64,000 bases of DNA from Piscinibacter sp. (GTDB lineage Bacteria > Pseudomonadota > Gammaproteobacteria > Burkholderiales > Burkholderiaceae_C): contig JAHBZL010000007.1 in NCBI GenBank assembly GCA_019635485.1, positions 1 through 64,000 on the forward strand, read 5' to 3'. Below are positions 34,979-43,601 of this stretch, piece by piece. Made by a program: the position numbers and the translations under genes. The first letter of the stretch is position 1. Each line of letters opens with the position of its first letter. The notes below the pieces were generated by a model. That model was not told where the DNA came from, ran no database searches, and saw only the letters and a program-made list of their open reading frames with translations.

Positions 34979-37954
34979 TCAGCGCCAGTTGCCCATCAGC
35001 ACGAACGGCGCCCAGTGGAACGGCGCGCGCCAGTCGCGGTTGCCGCGCGAGCGCAGGCGGCCCTCGATCATCGCGATCTGCACGGCGCGCAGCGCCTCGG
35101 CCTTGTTCAGGCCCTGTTCGCCGCGGCCCGCGTAGAAGCGCTGCATGAAGGTGCCGGTGCTGGCGTCGTCGACCTTCCACAGCGTCGCCAGCACGGCCTG
35201 CGCGCCCTGGTTCTGCGTCTTCGCCGACAGGCTCTCCATCTCCTGCCCGGTCGCGTCGCGGCCGCCGCCGCGCGCCGTCTCGCAGGCCGAGAAGGTGACC
35301 AGGTCGAAGCGGCCGAACTGCAGGTCCTCGCGCGTGATGTCGGCCAGCGTGAGGCGTGTCTTGTCGCCGAGGTACAGGCGCGAGCGGGCCGGCCGGCCGG
35401 GTTCGAGCACGAAGTGGCTCGCCACGTGCAGCACGTTGTCGCCGCGCACGCCGCGCAGCGTGGCGGCCAGCCGGGTGCGGTCGAACGCGCCGTTCAGCCA
35501 GGTGTCGCCGGTCAGGCCCTTGCCGCGCACGACAGCCGCGAGTTCGTCGGGCACCGCGGCCAGGGCCGGCAGGTCGTCGACCGCCTCCGAGAGCCCCATC
35601 GCCGCGACGCGCCAGCGCGGGGCGGATGGCTTCTCGAGCGCCTGGCGCGCCGCCTCGTTGTAGAGCGCCAGCGTGTAGTCCTGCACCAGGTAGCGCCCGC
35701 GCGCATCGAGCAGCGCGGCGAACGGGATCAGGCGCAGCTGGTCGTCCAGCGACAGCATCAGCGTGCGCGCGCCGAAGCGCTGCAGGTCGGCGGCGATCGG
35801 CTCGACCAGCCAGCCGTGCAGTTCGCGCAGCGCCGGCCGCAGCAGCGCCGCATCGCTGCGCGGGTGGCTGACCTGCAGCAGCACCTCGTTCAGGCGCCGG
35901 TACAGCGCACTGCGCGAGACGCGCTGCTGCACCGCGATCGGCGGGCTGCCGGGCAGGCTCAGCACGATCGACAGGCGCTCGCCCGTCACGAGGTACTGCA
36001 CGCCGACCGCGCGCGCCGCGGGCTCGCTCGCGGCCAGCTCATCGACCGCGCGCCGCAGGCGGCTCGCCTCGACACCGGCGGCCGGCCGGCCCGGCTCGGG
36101 CGCCGCGGCCATCTCGCGTTCGAGCTGGCCGAAGAAGCGCTGCATGGCCGCGGCGGCCACCGGCATCAGCCGCTCGACGATCTCCTGCAGCCGCGCGGCA
36201 TCGGCCGCGGACAGCGGGCCGGCGGCGCGGCGCCGCTCCAGCGCCTCGCGCTCGGCCGCCAGCGCGGCCTGGCGGTCGCGCAGCGCGTAGTAGTCGGCGA
36301 AGCGCTCGCGCTCCAGCCCGGTCAGCTCGATGCGCGTGCTGCGCGGATCGGTGCTGCCGGCGCGTTCCAGGCCGTCGTGCAGCTCCTGCTCCTTCAGCAT
36401 CTGCAGCACTTCCTGCGCCTCGGCGATGCGGCCCTGCTGGATCAGCAGGTCGGCGAGCCGGTCGTAGGCCGCGCGCTTGTCGCGCAGGTAGTCGCGCTGC
36501 AGCTCGCGCTCCAGCGACACCAGGTCGGAGCGCAGGCCCTGCAGGGTGTTGACGGCCTCCTTGCCCCACAGGATGGCCAGCTCCGTGCGGCCGGCCGCAG
36601 CGTGCAGCCGCGCCAGGTCGGACTGGCTGGCCCACAGCACGTCGCGCCCCGCCGGGTTGGGCGCCGCGATGGCGATCGCGCGCTGCAGTTCCTCGAACGC
36701 CGCCTCGCGTTCGCCGGACGCGGCCAGCGCCAGCGCCAGGTTGTGGCGGCTGATCGCCACCTCGGGATGCTCGGGGCCCAGCGTGCGTTCGCGCAGCGCG
36801 AGCGCGCGGCGGTGCAGCGGCAGCGCCAGGTCGGCACGCCCGCGCTCCTGGTGCAGGCTCGCGAGGTTGTTCAGCGGGTTCGCCACCAGCGGGTGCTCGG
36901 GACCGAACTGCCGCTCGATGATCGCCAGGCTGCGCTCATACAAGGGCACCGCCTCGGCCGGGCGTCCGAGGTGATCGAGCAGGCCGGCCAGGTTGTTCAA
37001 CGCGCGCGCGACTTCGGGATGGTCCGGCCCGAGCGTGCGTTCGTAGGTGCGCAGCGCCCGTTCGAGCAGCGCCAGGCTGGCGGCGTCCTGGCCGAGCGCG
37101 CGGTTCACCTCCGCCAGCATGCTGACCCCGGCGGCCGTCTGCGGATGGTCCGGGCCGAGCAGCTTCGTGCGGATCGCGAGGCTGCGCTGCGCGGCCGGCA
37201 AGGCCTTGTCGAGCCGGCCCACCTGAAGCTGCGCGGCGGCCAGGTTGCCGAGCACGAGCGCCGCCAGCGGATGCTCCGGCCCGAGCTGTTTCTCGATGAT
37301 CGCCAGCGTGCGCTCGTACAGCGGCACGGCCTGCGCCTGCGGCCCCGCCTGGCGGTACAGCTCCGCCAGGCTGTTCAGGCTGTTCGCCACGTCGAGATGG
37401 TCCGGCCCGAGCTGCCGTTCGCGGATCGCGAGGCTGCGCTGCAGCAATGCGAGCGCCTCCGGGAAGCGGCCCAGCGCCATCTCGTCGAGCGCCAGGTTGC
37501 CGAGCAGCGCCGCGACCTCGACATGGTCCGGCCCGAGCTGCTGCTCCTGCAGCGCCAGGCTGCGCCGGTGCAGCGGCAACGCCTGCGCCGGCTGCCCGAG
37601 CTGGCGCAGCAGCTCCCCGAGGCTGTTCAACGGCGCCGCGAGCCGCGGGTCCGCCGGCCCGTGCACACGCTCGGCGATGCGTAGCGCGCGCTGTGCCAGC
37701 GGCAGGGCCTCGGGCAGGCGACCGGCGTCGGTGTAGAAATCCTGCAGCGCGACAAGCGGCTCGAGTGTGCCGGCGCTGTCCGCACCCTGCCGCAGTTCGG
37801 CCTCGTGCAACGCCGCCTGCAGCGCCGCCTCCGTCGGCGCCGCCGGCGTGGTCGTCGCGGGGGTCTGCGCGAACGCGCCGTCGAGCACCGCCAGCAGCGC
37901 GAGCGCGGCCAGCCCGCGCCGGATGTCGTACCAGAGGGCGTGCCAGCGGCTCAT
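34979..37954 (-). CDS. Exported TPR-CHAT protein (caspase-like peptidase domain)
   Basis: 991 residues. An N-terminal hydrophobic segment (GLAALALLAVLDGAFAQ) suggests export. About ten TPR-type repeats of 42 residues follow (about 60-480), each with LxxYERxLAIxExxLGPxHP. After a coiled region (about 540-690) the CHAT domain closes the protein; its catalytic dyad is visible as His in NVLHVASHFVLEPG (near 845) and Cys in LVTFSACETARGGG (near 888), and the end FHWAPFVLMGNWR is typical. CHAT proteins cleave partner proteins after activation by their repeat region. It is transcribed with an ECF sigma gene and a membrane protein, which could be its regulators or targets. Confidence 0.93.
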   Translation of the reverse strand: MSRWHALWYDIRRGLAALALLAVLDGAFAQTPATTTPAAPTEAALQAALHEAELRQGADSAGTLEPLVALQDFYTDAGRLPEALPLAQRALRIAERVHGPADPRLAAPLNSLGELLRQLGQPAQALPLHRRSLALQEQQLGPDHVEVAALLGNLALDEMALGRFPEALALLQRSLAIRERQLGPDHLDVANSLNSLAELYRQAGPQAQAVPLYERTLAIIEKQLGPEHPLAALVLGNLAAAQLQVGRLDKALPAAQRSLAIRTKLLGPDHPQTAAGVSMLAEVNRALGQDAASLALLERALRTYERTLGPDHPEVARALNNLAGLLDHLGRPAEAVPLYERSLAIIERQFGPEHPLVANPLNNLASLHQERGRADLALPLHRRALALRERTLGPEHPEVAISRHNLALALAASGEREAAFEELQRAIAIAAPNPAGRDVLWASQSDLARLHAAAGRTELAILWGKEAVNTLQGLRSDLVSLERELQRDYLRDKRAAYDRLADLLIQQGRIAEAQEVLQMLKEQELHDGLERAGSTDPRSTRIELTGLERERFADYYALRDRQAALAAEREALERRRAAGPLSAADAARLQEIVERLMPVAAAAMQRFFGQLEREMAAAPEPGRPAAGVEASRLRRAVDELAASEPAARAVGVQYLVTGERLSIVLSLPGSPPIAVQQRVSRSALYRRLNEVLLQVSHPRSDAALLRPALRELHGWLVEPIAADLQRFGARTLMLSLDDQLRLIPFAALLDARGRYLVQDYTLALYNEAARQALEKPSAPRWRVAAMGLSEAVDDLPALAAVPDELAAVVRGKGLTGDTWLNGAFDRTRLAATLRGVRGDNVLHVASHFVLEPGRPARSRLYLGDKTRLTLADITREDLQFGRFDLVTFSACETARGGGRDATGQEMESLSAKTQNQGAQAVLATLWKVDDASTGTFMQRFYAGRGEQGLNKAEALRAVQIAMIEGRLRSRGNRDWRAPFHWAPFVLMGNWR

Positions 37955-38012
37955 TGCACGCTCCTCCGCCTCGCGCACGCCGGGATTCGCGCCGGGGAGC
38001 GGCCCGGCGCGC

Positions 38013-38663
38013 TCATGGCGCCCGCACACCCAGCTCGAACGGCGGTTCGCCTTCGGCGGCGAAGCCGGCCTCGCGCAGCAGCTGGCGCACGGCCGACAGC
38101 CGGGCGGCGTCGGGCACCGTGACCCGCAGGCTCCATTCCGCCGCGCCGATCTGCACACGCAACACCTCGGCACCGGCGGCGCGCAGGCGGGCCTCCAGCG
38201 CGGCCGATGCCGCCGCCGGGTCTTGCGCGGTGACGACGCTGGCAGCACCACCGCGCAGCGTGCGTGAGGGGTCGTCGTCGTCGCCGGGCGCGGTCAGGCG
38301 CAGCAGCAGCACGCTGGCGAGCAGCACGCCGGCGGCGAGCGCCACCGGCCGATGCCACGAGTCGCCGAGCAGCAGCGCCCGCAGCCGCTCGCCCCAGCCC
38401 GGAGCCGCCGGCGGCACGGGCTCCGGCCGGAACGCGCCGGCCGCCTGCAGGCGCCGCTTGAGCCCGTCCATCTGCGCGCGTTCCGCCTCGGAGAAATCCT
38501 CGGCGCGGGCCTGCTCGGCCTCGCGCAGCGTGCGGGCCTGGGCGTGCAGCGCGTCGCGCAGCGCGTCGGTCCCGGGGCCGCCGGCGCGCCGCCCGGCCAG
38601 CACCTCGAACACGTGATCCGCTTCGTCGTGCGGGCCGGTGGGGTCGTGCGGATCGGTCGCCAT
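38013..38663 (-). CDS. Single-helix membrane protein downstream of ECF sigma, possible anti-sigma factor
   Basis: 216 residues. The cytoplasmic N-terminal part (about 1-105) is charged and helical (LREAEQARAEDFSEAERAQM), one membrane helix is at about 112-132 (HRPVALAAGVLLASVLLLRL), and the C-terminal half is a small periplasmic alpha/beta domain (LEARLRAAGAEVLRVQIGAA). No zinc-binding His/Cys motif of classical anti-sigma factors is present. Its location five bases after the sigma stop makes an anti-sigma role likely but not certain. Confidence 0.6.
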   Translation of the reverse strand: MATDPHDPTGPHDEADHVFEVLAGRRAGGPGTDALRDALHAQARTLREAEQARAEDFSEAERAQMDGLKRRLQAAGAFRPEPVPPAAPGWGERLRALLLGDSWHRPVALAAGVLLASVLLLRLTAPGDDDDPSRTLRGGAASVVTAQDPAAASAALEARLRAAGAEVLRVQIGAAEWSLRVTVPDAARLSAVRQLLREAGFAAEGEPPFELGVRAP

Positions 38664-38668
38664 CGGGT

Positions 38669-39268
38669 TCACCCCGCCGCCGCGAGCACGCACTCGTCGT
38701 GCCCGCAGTACTTGCGGCACAGCGCCTTGATGCTGCGCAGGATGTAGCTCTTGCGTTCCTTCGCCGCCGCGACGCTGGTGGCGAGGAAGGCCGCCAGCTC
38801 TTCGGTGCTCGGGCTGTTCTCGACCCACCACAGCAGCACGTCGATCATGCGCTGGCTGCCCTTGCGCGCCTCGCCCTGCCCCTCGAGTTCGCGCAGCACC
38901 TGCTGCACGCACAGCGACTGCGCCATGTCCGGGTGCCAGCTCGGGTCCGCGGCCGGCGCCGCCTCGTCATCCTCGGCGGCCGCCGGCAGCCGGTCGTCGC
39001 CGCGCACCGCGCGCTTGCGCAGTTCGTCCAGGCAGCGGTGGCGTGCGATCGCGTAGAGCCATGTCGCGAGCTTGCTGTCGCCGCGGTAGGAGGACCAGTC
39101 GGTGAACACCTTGAAGGCGACGTCCTGCACGATGTCCTCGCGCAACGTGTCGAACACCTTCAGGTCGCGGCAGGCGCCCAGCGCGATCGTGCGCAGCGCC
39201 GGCATCAGCGCCTCCCATACCGACGCATCGCCCGCGCGCATGCGGCGCAGGAACTCGTCACCCTCCAT
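38669..39268 (-). CDS. ECF RNA polymerase sigma factor
   Basis: 199 residues from the ATG at 39268, which has GGAG 9 bases upstream; an earlier ATG at 39334 is possible. Region 2 is clear: REDIVQDVAFKVFTDWSSYR, then KLATWLYAIARHRCLDELRK. Region 4 is divergent (STEELAAFLATSVAAAKERK, YILRSIKALCRKYC) and lacks the usual AxxLGxxxGTVKSR motif, so this belongs to an unusual ECF group. It starts the operon with the membrane protein and the TPR-CHAT protease. Confidence 0.85.
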   Translation of the reverse strand: MEGDEFLRRMRAGDASVWEALMPALRTIALGACRDLKVFDTLREDIVQDVAFKVFTDWSSYRGDSKLATWLYAIARHRCLDELRKRAVRGDDRLPAAAEDDEAAPAADPSWHPDMAQSLCVQQVLRELEGQGEARKGSQRMIDVLLWWVENSPSTEELAAFLATSVAAAKERKSYILRSIKALCRKYCGHDECVLAAAG

Positions 39269-39474
39269 GCACGGCCACTCCGCTCGTCCCGGTCGGTGGA
39301 CATCATAGGCAATGCAGGGGTGGTCGAGCGTCATGCCGCTTCGACGCGCCAGCCGCGGCCCGGTCAGGAAAGACCCGCCCGCCAATTTCCTTCCTGACCT
39401 TTCGCGGGCCGGCCCGTCAGACCTCCAAGGCGCCGATCTGGCCGGCGCCACCCCCGGTCCGACAGGAGGAGCCC

Positions 39475-40233
39475 ATGAAGACGATCCGAATCCCGCACGC
39501 CCTGCTCGCCGCCCTGCTCTGCAGCCTGGCCGCCGGCAGCCCGGCCAGCGAGCAATCGCGGGCCCGCAACATGAAGCTGCTGGAGCTGGGCGGCGTGATC
39601 CAGGGCGCGGCCAGCGCGGCCGGGCAGCGCGACGACCCAGCCCGCTACCTCGGCATCCTGGGAAGCGGCGGGATCGATGGCGCCATCAGGGGCTGCGCCG
39701 GCGGCGCCATGGAGGCGGCCGCACGTGGTGCGCGGCGCGGTGCCGACATCCGCCGCGCCTGCAAAGACAGCGCGGCAAGCGAGGCCGTCGACACCATGAT
39801 CGACGCGCACGACGTCGCACTGCAGGAAGAAGCCAACCAGCGCCGCATCAGCATGCTGCGCGCGGCCACCGAGCACGTGCAGCGCGAGAACCAGCAGATC
39901 CAGGCGCTGGTCGATACCTCGACCCAGTCGCTGCGCGACGGCCAGGCCCGCCTCGCCGCGCTGCAGCGCGATGTCGCGGCCCGCCGGGTCACCGCCACCC
40001 AGGCCGAGCAGGCCCGCGCCCGCGAACAGCAGAACGTGGACGCGATGCGCACGACGATCGAGAACCTGAAGGCCACCCGCGAGCAGCACGGCGCGACCTC
40101 GCTGCGCGCCACCGGCAGCGCCACCGAGCGCCGCCAGCTCGACGCCGAGATCGCCCGCATGGACCGGCAGATCCGCACGCTCGAAGGCCAGCTCGCCGAC
40201 TACCAGCGCGCGCTGAAGGTCTCGGGCGCCTGA
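39475..40233 (+). CDS. Exported coiled-coil protein, paralogue of the 43602-44369 product
   Basis: 252 residues. A signal peptide (MKTIRIPHALLAALLCSLAA) is followed by a Gly/Ala-rich zone (GSGGIDGAIRGCAGGAMEAA) and a long coiled coil (about 105-250). The coil shares blocks such as DVAARRVTATQAEQARAREQ and QLDAEIARMDRQIRTLEGQL with the lipoprotein encoded at 43602-44369 on the other strand. It is probably a periplasmic structural part of the large envelope locus. AGGAGG precedes the ATG. Confidence 0.72.
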   Translation: MKTIRIPHALLAALLCSLAAGSPASEQSRARNMKLLELGGVIQGAASAAGQRDDPARYLGILGSGGIDGAIRGCAGGAMEAAARGARRGADIRRACKDSAASEAVDTMIDAHDVALQEEANQRRISMLRAATEHVQRENQQIQALVDTSTQSLRDGQARLAALQRDVAARRVTATQAEQARAREQQNVDAMRTTIENLKATREQHGATSLRATGSATERRQLDAEIARMDRQIRTLEGQLADYQRALKVSGA

Positions 40234-40247
40234 ACGGAGTACCCAGC

Positions 40248-40301
40248 ATGGACCGCATCCCGTTCCCCGAAGCGGATCCGGGCCACCTGGCCGCCCGCTG
40301 A
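40248..40301 (+). CDS. Very small ORF, possibly a leader peptide
   Basis: A 17-codon frame (MDRIPFPEADPGHLAAR) with a GGAGT site upstream lies in the gap between the coiled-coil gene and the next gene. Its position and ribosome-binding site are suggestive of translation, but its length gives little other support. Confidence 0.2.
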   Translation: MDRIPFPEADPGHLAAR

Positions 40302-40329
40302 CGCCACCACCCCACCCCGGAGAATTGCC

Positions 40330-41061
40330 ATGAACCGCACTGCCATCACCACCCTGATCGCCATCGCTTCCACCGCCGCCGCCATCGCCGGCGCGCCGGC
40401 TCCGGCCTACGCACAGTCCAGCCTGTCGCCGCTGCAGCGCGGCGTGCTGATCGCGGCCGGTGGCCGCTGCATGAGCGACGTGCTGACGCCGCCGTACCGG
40501 CGCATGGCCGCCGCGCTGGGGGCCCTGGCCCCGGACGTCGCCTCGCGCGTCGCCCCGCCGCCTGACGAACTGGCCGTGCTGACGCAGGCCTGCAGCCTGC
40601 AGCTGCACCAGCAACGCTGCGCCGCGAAGATCGTCGCGGTGGCCGGAGGCTTCATCACGGCGCAGCACCCGGCGGGTCGCGCCGTGCCGCCGGCCATGAA
40701 CTGGGGCACGATCTTCGGCGGTACCGCCGGCCTCGTCGGGGGCGTGATTGCGGGCAACAGCAACCGCGTCATCGGCCCCATCATCGGCGGTGCCGCCGGC
40801 ATGTACGGTGGTGCCAAGCTGGGTGCAGACTGGTACGACCGCACCGCGGCCGGCAGCTGCATGCTGGCGCAGCGGCAGCTGGACGCCGTGTCGAGCCGCC
40901 TGGTCGGGCGCGTGAACACCTTCTCTCCCGCCGGCATGCTGGCGCTGATCGACGCCAACCAGCGCAGCCAGACCATCACCGCCGACGAGGCCTCGCAGCT
41001 GCGTGCCGAGCTGATGCGGCTGCAGGGCCAGGCCGACGCGCTGCTGCACGCGATGCGGTAA
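40330..41061 (+). CDS. Exported glycine-zipper protein of unknown function
   Basis: 243 residues. A signal peptide (MNRTAITTLIAIASTAAAIA, cut after AYA) precedes a Cys-containing N-terminal domain (GRCMSDVLTPPYRR; CSLQLHQQRCAAK). A glycine-zipper hairpin (FGGTAGLVGGVIAGNSNRVI, GPIIGGAAGMYGGAKLGADW) could enter a membrane. A helical tail follows (ADEASQLRAELMRLQGQADA). The layout is found in accessory outer-membrane proteins. It lies between two genes of the SrfA-VWA locus on the same strand; an accessory envelope part is likely. Confidence 0.65.
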   Translation: MNRTAITTLIAIASTAAAIAGAPAPAYAQSSLSPLQRGVLIAAGGRCMSDVLTPPYRRMAAALGALAPDVASRVAPPPDELAVLTQACSLQLHQQRCAAKIVAVAGGFITAQHPAGRAVPPAMNWGTIFGGTAGLVGGVIAGNSNRVIGPIIGGAAGMYGGAKLGADWYDRTAAGSCMLAQRQLDAVSSRLVGRVNTFSPAGMLALIDANQRSQTITADEASQLRAELMRLQGQADALLHAMR

Positions 41062-41150
41062 GCCGGGAAGCCCCGGCGGGCGTTCCCGTATATTGCGAGC
41101 CAGCCGCGGCGGCAGGCCGCGACCAGAACGCCGACCGGGGAGAGCATCAG

Positions 41151-42890
41151 GTGCCGCAAGGCCTCATCAAGTCGCGGGCAGACGCCGGCACACCGCTGCA
41201 GGTCGGCGGCCGCGCGTTGACCGCGGCGCACGAGCAGATCGCCGGCATCCTGCGCAGCCGGCTCGGCCAGAACCACGCCGAGCTGCTGGCCATCCCGAAG
41301 CCCGATGCCGACGGCGGCATCGCCTGGAGCACCAACCTCACCGGCCCGGTGCTGCCCGCCGCGCAGCTGCCCGAGGACGAGCGCACGAAGCTGCAGCAGC
41401 GCGCCGAGCGCTTCCTGTCAGAGATCCGCGGCCTCGCGCAGCAGCTGCGCGGCGAAGGACCGGCATCCACCCTCGTCGCGCAGATGCTCGAGCAGGCGGC
41501 CAGGCAGCCGCCCGGCGACTGGCTGTACAGCGTCGGCGGCCGGCCGGTGATGGTGATGTGGGGCCATGCCGCAGCGGGTGCCTCGGCGCCGCCCGTCGCG
41601 CCGGTGGCCGCTGCTGCTGCGGCGGCTGCCCCGGCCGCCATGCCGGCCGCGGCAGCGGAGCCCGGTGCGCCCGTTCCCCCGGTGCCTGCGGCCGCTGCCG
41701 CCGCGGCGACGCCGGGCAGGCCCTGGATCCGCTGGCTGCTCTGGGCCCTGCTGCTGTTGCTGCTGCTGGCGCTGCTGTTCTGGGGCTGGAAGCGCTGCAG
41801 CGAGATGCCGGTGGCCGACGCCGGGCTGGACGAACAGATCGCGCAGGCCGAGGCGCGCAACAAGGCGCTGGAGGACGAGCTGTCCAACAAGCGCGGCGCA
41901 CCGCCGCCGATGCAGTGTGTGCCCGACCCGGTACCGCCCGCCGCGTCCGCCCCCGAGCCGATCGCCTCGGCGCCGGAGCCCGAACCGCCGGCCTCTCAGC
42001 CGCCGCCCAATCCGCGCGAGGACCTGAAGCGACGCATCGCCGATGCCGGCAAGGACTGCAAGAAGCTGGCGGCCATGCTGAAGGACGAACCCCTGCTCAA
42101 GGGCAGCGGTGCGGAAGCCAGCGCCCTGAAGGAGCAGATGATCGGCACGATGGCGAAGAACTGCCGCGACGAGGCGATCCGCGAGGCGAAGAAGATGTGC
42201 CCCGGCCAGCGGCCGAAGGAGCTGGCGCCCGACATGGCGATCGTGTTCGACGCGTCCGGCTCGATGGACTTCAGCGTCGACGTGTCGGACGCGCAGATCA
42301 AGCAGCAGGCCGGCCAGGCCGCCGCGGAAGCGCTGATGCGCCAGTTCGGCCTCGGCGGCCTGGGCGGCGGTGCGCTCGACCGCTTCAAGCGCGAGCCCAA
42401 GCGCATCACGGTCGCCAAGCGTGCCGCGCTCGGCGTCGCGCAGCGCCTGCCCTCGGACATGAACACCGGCCTGGTGCTGGTCGAGCAATGCCCGAACGCG
42501 CGCAGCGTCGGCATGTACGGCCCGGGCCAGCGCGGCTCGCTGATCGGGCAGATCCAGGGCATCGAGCCGCGCGGCGGCACGCCGCTGGCCGACGGCATCG
42601 CCAAGGGCGGAGCGCTGGTGGACGGCGTCACGAAGGACTCGACGCTGGTGATCATCTCCGACGGCGTCGAGAGCTGCGGCCGCGACCCGTGCGCCGTGGC
42701 CACCGCATTGAAGCGCGCCAAGCCGCGGCTGAAGATCAACGTGGTCGACATCACCGGCACCGGCGCCGGCAACTGCGCCGCGCAGATCACCGGCGGGCGC
42801 GTGTTCACCGCACGCAACGCGGCCGAGGTGGTGGAGCAGATGAACCGGGCGACCCAGGACGCAATGGCCCCGGCGAACTGCAAACCCTGA
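41151..42890 (+). CDS. SrfA-like domain / membrane helix / VWA domain protein 1
   Basis: 579 residues from a GTG start preceded by GGGGAGAG. Residues about 20-145 form a SrfA-like domain: LLAIPKPDADGGIAWSTNL, GPVLPAAQLPEDERTKLQQR and GDWLYSVGGRPVMVMWGHAA, matching LYFVGxQPVIAFWGF in the two plain SrfA-like proteins. An Ala/Pro linker (145-190) leads to one membrane helix (WIRWLLWALLLLLLLALLFW), a short coiled coil, a Pro-rich hinge and a C-terminal VWA domain (about 360-579) with the MIDAS motif MAIVFDASGSMDF and GGTPLADGIAKGG, and paired Cys. The VWA part would be periplasmic. A 241-base block of the gene is identical to the VWA protein 2 gene. Confidence 0.85.
   Translation: MPQGLIKSRADAGTPLQVGGRALTAAHEQIAGILRSRLGQNHAELLAIPKPDADGGIAWSTNLTGPVLPAAQLPEDERTKLQQRAERFLSEIRGLAQQLRGEGPASTLVAQMLEQAARQPPGDWLYSVGGRPVMVMWGHAAAGASAPPVAPVAAAAAAAAPAAMPAAAAEPGAPVPPVPAAAAAAATPGRPWIRWLLWALLLLLLLALLFWGWKRCSEMPVADAGLDEQIAQAEARNKALEDELSNKRGAPPPMQCVPDPVPPAASAPEPIASAPEPEPPASQPPPNPREDLKRRIADAGKDCKKLAAMLKDEPLLKGSGAEASALKEQMIGTMAKNCRDEAIREAKKMCPGQRPKELAPDMAIVFDASGSMDFSVDVSDAQIKQQAGQAAAEALMRQFGLGGLGGGALDRFKREPKRITVAKRAALGVAQRLPSDMNTGLVLVEQCPNARSVGMYGPGQRGSLIGQIQGIEPRGGTPLADGIAKGGALVDGVTKDSTLVIISDGVESCGRDPCAVATALKRAKPRLKINVVDITGTGAGNCAAQITGGRVFTARNAAEVVEQMNRATQDAMAPANCKP
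41215..41455 (+). repeat. 241-bp perfect repeat, copy A (inverted relative to copy B)
   Basis: This block inside the SrfA-like part of VWA gene 1 is identical, base for base, to the reverse complement of 61124-61364 in VWA gene 2. Identity stops sharply at a GCG/ACG change at 41214 and at GAA/GAG after 41455. Because synonymous sites are also unchanged, recent gene conversion or duplication is likely. Confidence 0.9.
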
Positions 42891-42976
42891 GACCGCCTGG
42901 ACGGGTCGGCCCGGCGCCGGACCCTGCCCCCAGTCGCCGCGCGTCTGCCCCGAAGACCAGGGCCGACGCGGAAGCC

Positions 42977-43480
42977 TCAGCCCTTGGCCAGGGCGGCCAG
43001 CGCGTTCTCCAGGTCCTTCTTGCGGCGCTCCAGGTCCTTCAGGCGCGCTTCCTTGGCGGCATCGGCCTTCGGGTCGGGCGCGCCGAACGCGTCGCCCTTG
43101 TTCTGCAGGTCGACCGACTGCATCTCGGCCTTCACCGCGTCCATCTCGCGCTTGAGTTCGTTGTAGCGCGCCTGCGAGACCTGCTTGGCCTTCAACGCGC
43201 TGGCCAGCACTGCATCCTGCTTGCGCAGGTCCGCCTCCATGGCGCGGATGCGCTTGTTGTTGCGCTCGATCTCGCGCTCGCGCTGCAGCTTCTGGTCCGA
43301 CAGCGAGACGTTCTGCGCCTGCGCCGCGGCCAGTTCGCCGCGTGCCGCGGCGATGTCGCGCTCCTGCTGGCCACCGGCGGCGGTGTTGCGCTTGGCGTCC
43401 AGGTAGGTGTTCGCCGCGCAACCGGACAGCAGCAACGCGGCGGCCGCGAGCCACGTGCGGGCGAGGAAATTCGTGGTCAT
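42977..43480 (-). CDS. Small coiled-coil lipoprotein
   Basis: 167 residues. The N-terminus FLARTWLAAAALLLSGCAAN has a lipobox (LLSGC) so the mature protein is lipid-anchored. The rest is almost wholly coiled coil (LAAAQAQNVSLSDQKLQRER; EADLRKQDAVLASALKAKQV). It probably spans part of the periplasm as a spacer or scaffold. Its stop faces the VWA 1 stop across an 86-base gap in which no clear terminator is seen. It is the last gene of the minus-strand part of the locus. Confidence 0.75.
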   Translation of the reverse strand: MTTNFLARTWLAAAALLLSGCAANTYLDAKRNTAAGGQQERDIAAARGELAAAQAQNVSLSDQKLQREREIERNNKRIRAMEADLRKQDAVLASALKAKQVSQARYNELKREMDAVKAEMQSVDLQNKGDAFGAPDPKADAAKEARLKDLERRKKDLENALAALAKG

Positions 43481-43520
43481 GTGATGCCCTTCAGTTGCAT
43501 GAACCGGCGCCGTCGAGCGG

Positions 43521-43594
43521 ACACCGCGGATCCGGCTCCACCGGTCCGCCGGTGTTGCCCCCTCGCAGGGGGCGCGCGAAGCGCGTAGGGGGTG
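43521..43594 (-). repeat. Structured intergenic repeat, copy 3
   Basis: Outer arms ACACCG (43521-43526) and CGGTGT (43550-43555) pair, replacing the GCCGCC/GGCGGC arms of copy 4. The second part has CCCCCTCGCAGGGGG and GCGCGCGAAGCGCG. It lies directly behind the stop of the glycine-zipper lipoprotein gene. Confidence 0.8.
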
Positions 43595-43601
43595 TTCCAC
43601 G

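Noticed and set aside
42891-42976. Terminator in the convergent gap between VWA 1 and the coiled-coil lipoprotein
   Set aside because: Only weak GC-rich pairings without a T-run could be found.
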